DNA from: Kribbella sindirgiensis
GTDB lineage: Bacteria > Actinomycetota > Actinomycetes > Propionibacteriales > Kribbellaceae
DNA length: 50,629 bases
Direction of reading: 5' to 3'
Assembly: GCF_004331435.1 (NCBI RefSeq)
Contig: NZ_SJKA01000033.1
Location: forward strand, 1-50,629
Shown one piece after another: positions 50,532 to 50,629 of this stretch (position 1 is the first letter of the stretch; every line of letters starts with the position of its first letter). The notes below the pieces were generated by a model that saw only the letters and a program-made list of their open reading frames with translations, had not been told where the DNA came from and searched no databases. The translations under genes and the position numbers were made by a program.

Positions 50532-50629
50532 TGAACCGTCCCGGGTTTGGTGCGCCCTCGGTTATGTGAGTGCGACCGGTTGGTCGTCTCGGGTTTGTGC
50601 ATAGTAGTCGGCCTCGGCTTCGGCGGGTG
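50532..50629 (-). mobile_element. End of an IS3-type insertion sequence (continues past window)
   Basis: The segment beginning TGAACCGTCCCGGGTTTG at 50532 looks like an IS3-family terminal inverted repeat. Just inside it is the 3' end of a transposase. The rest lies beyond the window, so the second end and target duplication cannot be checked. Confidence 0.5.
50562..50629 (-). CDS. IS3-family transposase, C-terminal fragment (partial)
   Basis: The minus strand reads PAEAEADYYAQTRDDQPVAL, then T and TAA at 50562-50564. This resembles the last residues of IS3-type OrfB proteins (PxEAExxYY). The integrase core is outside the window, so the family call depends on this tail and the adjacent inverted-repeat-like end. 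Confidence 0.55.
   Translation of the reverse strand, partial: PAEAEADYYAQTRDDQPVALT

Noticed and set aside
1..50629. tRNA, rRNA or riboswitch genes
   Set aside because: No cloverleaf, rRNA-like or recognisable riboswitch sequence was seen by reading, though a covariance-model search was not possible.

Overview
The window is high-GC DNA, densely packed, with many GTG starts, ATGA/GTGA gene overlaps and many start codons placed 6-7 bases after a -10 box (leaderless style). Gene content (CUT1 sugar ABC transporter without its own ATPase, many LacI regulators, Tat-exported carbohydrate-active enzymes, DUF5937/ArsR regulators, a DUF222 HNH protein, DUF4331) points to a soil actinobacterium. A Kribbella-like Propionibacteriales genome is my best guess, made from gene style and not from any search.

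Layout. 0-4.7 kb: a partial gene at the left edge, an AraC regulator divergent from a phytanoyl-CoA-dioxygenase-like protein, a frameshifted DUF5937/ArsR regulator, a secreted LasA/M23-type peptidase and a small unknown protein. 4.7-10.8 kb: a five-gene operon (small exported protein, MoxR ATPase, DUF58, VWA membrane protein, HtrA-like protease) divergent from an OmpR-type two-component pair. Four direct repeats spaced exactly 11 bp lie in the shared promoter. 10.9-13.9 kb: two Gfo/Idh/MocA oxidoreductases and a decayed SRPBCC/ArsR pair. 13.9-20.4 kb: a GH28-like beta-helix protein and two alginate-lyase-fold proteins, one of them 1115 aa and multidomain. 20.4-24.9 kb: an accessory stretch with a deleted hydrolase between 26-bp inverted repeats, an SOS-box DUF222 HNH gene, a broken antitoxin-like gene and an alpha/beta hydrolase. 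25-32.2 kb: tandem LacI regulators, a truncated LacI, a CUT1 transporter and a hydroxyacid dehydrogenase. 32.4-43 kb: an 1150-aa secreted lyase-like protein, then LacI, hydroxyacid dehydrogenase, mannonate dehydratase (ManD), mannitol-dehydrogenase-family oxidoreductase, MFS symporter and a zinc-type polyol dehydrogenase. 43-50.6 kb: a His-rich protein/DUF4331/Tat protein cluster, an SDR-DUF2867 protein, MFS exporter and its DUF5937/ArsR regulator, a DUF1801 protein, a LacI remnant, an unknown protein and the end of an IS3-type element.

The region from about 11 to 43 kb reads as one carbohydrate-utilisation island for a uronate-containing polysaccharide. Secreted lyase and beta-helix enzymes would cut it, the CUT1 and MFS transporters would import products, and ManD with the mannonate/idonate-type dehydrogenases would handle aldonate and uronate intermediates. 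Shared promoter motifs support co-regulation: GAAANTTTCG at four promoters and a TAGNNAACGTTNNCTA operator at two. The final KDG kinase and aldolase steps and the transporter ATPase are not in the window.

Several small regulatory genes are broken. At least four breaks are each explained by a single missing base, so sequencing error has to be weighed against true decay.
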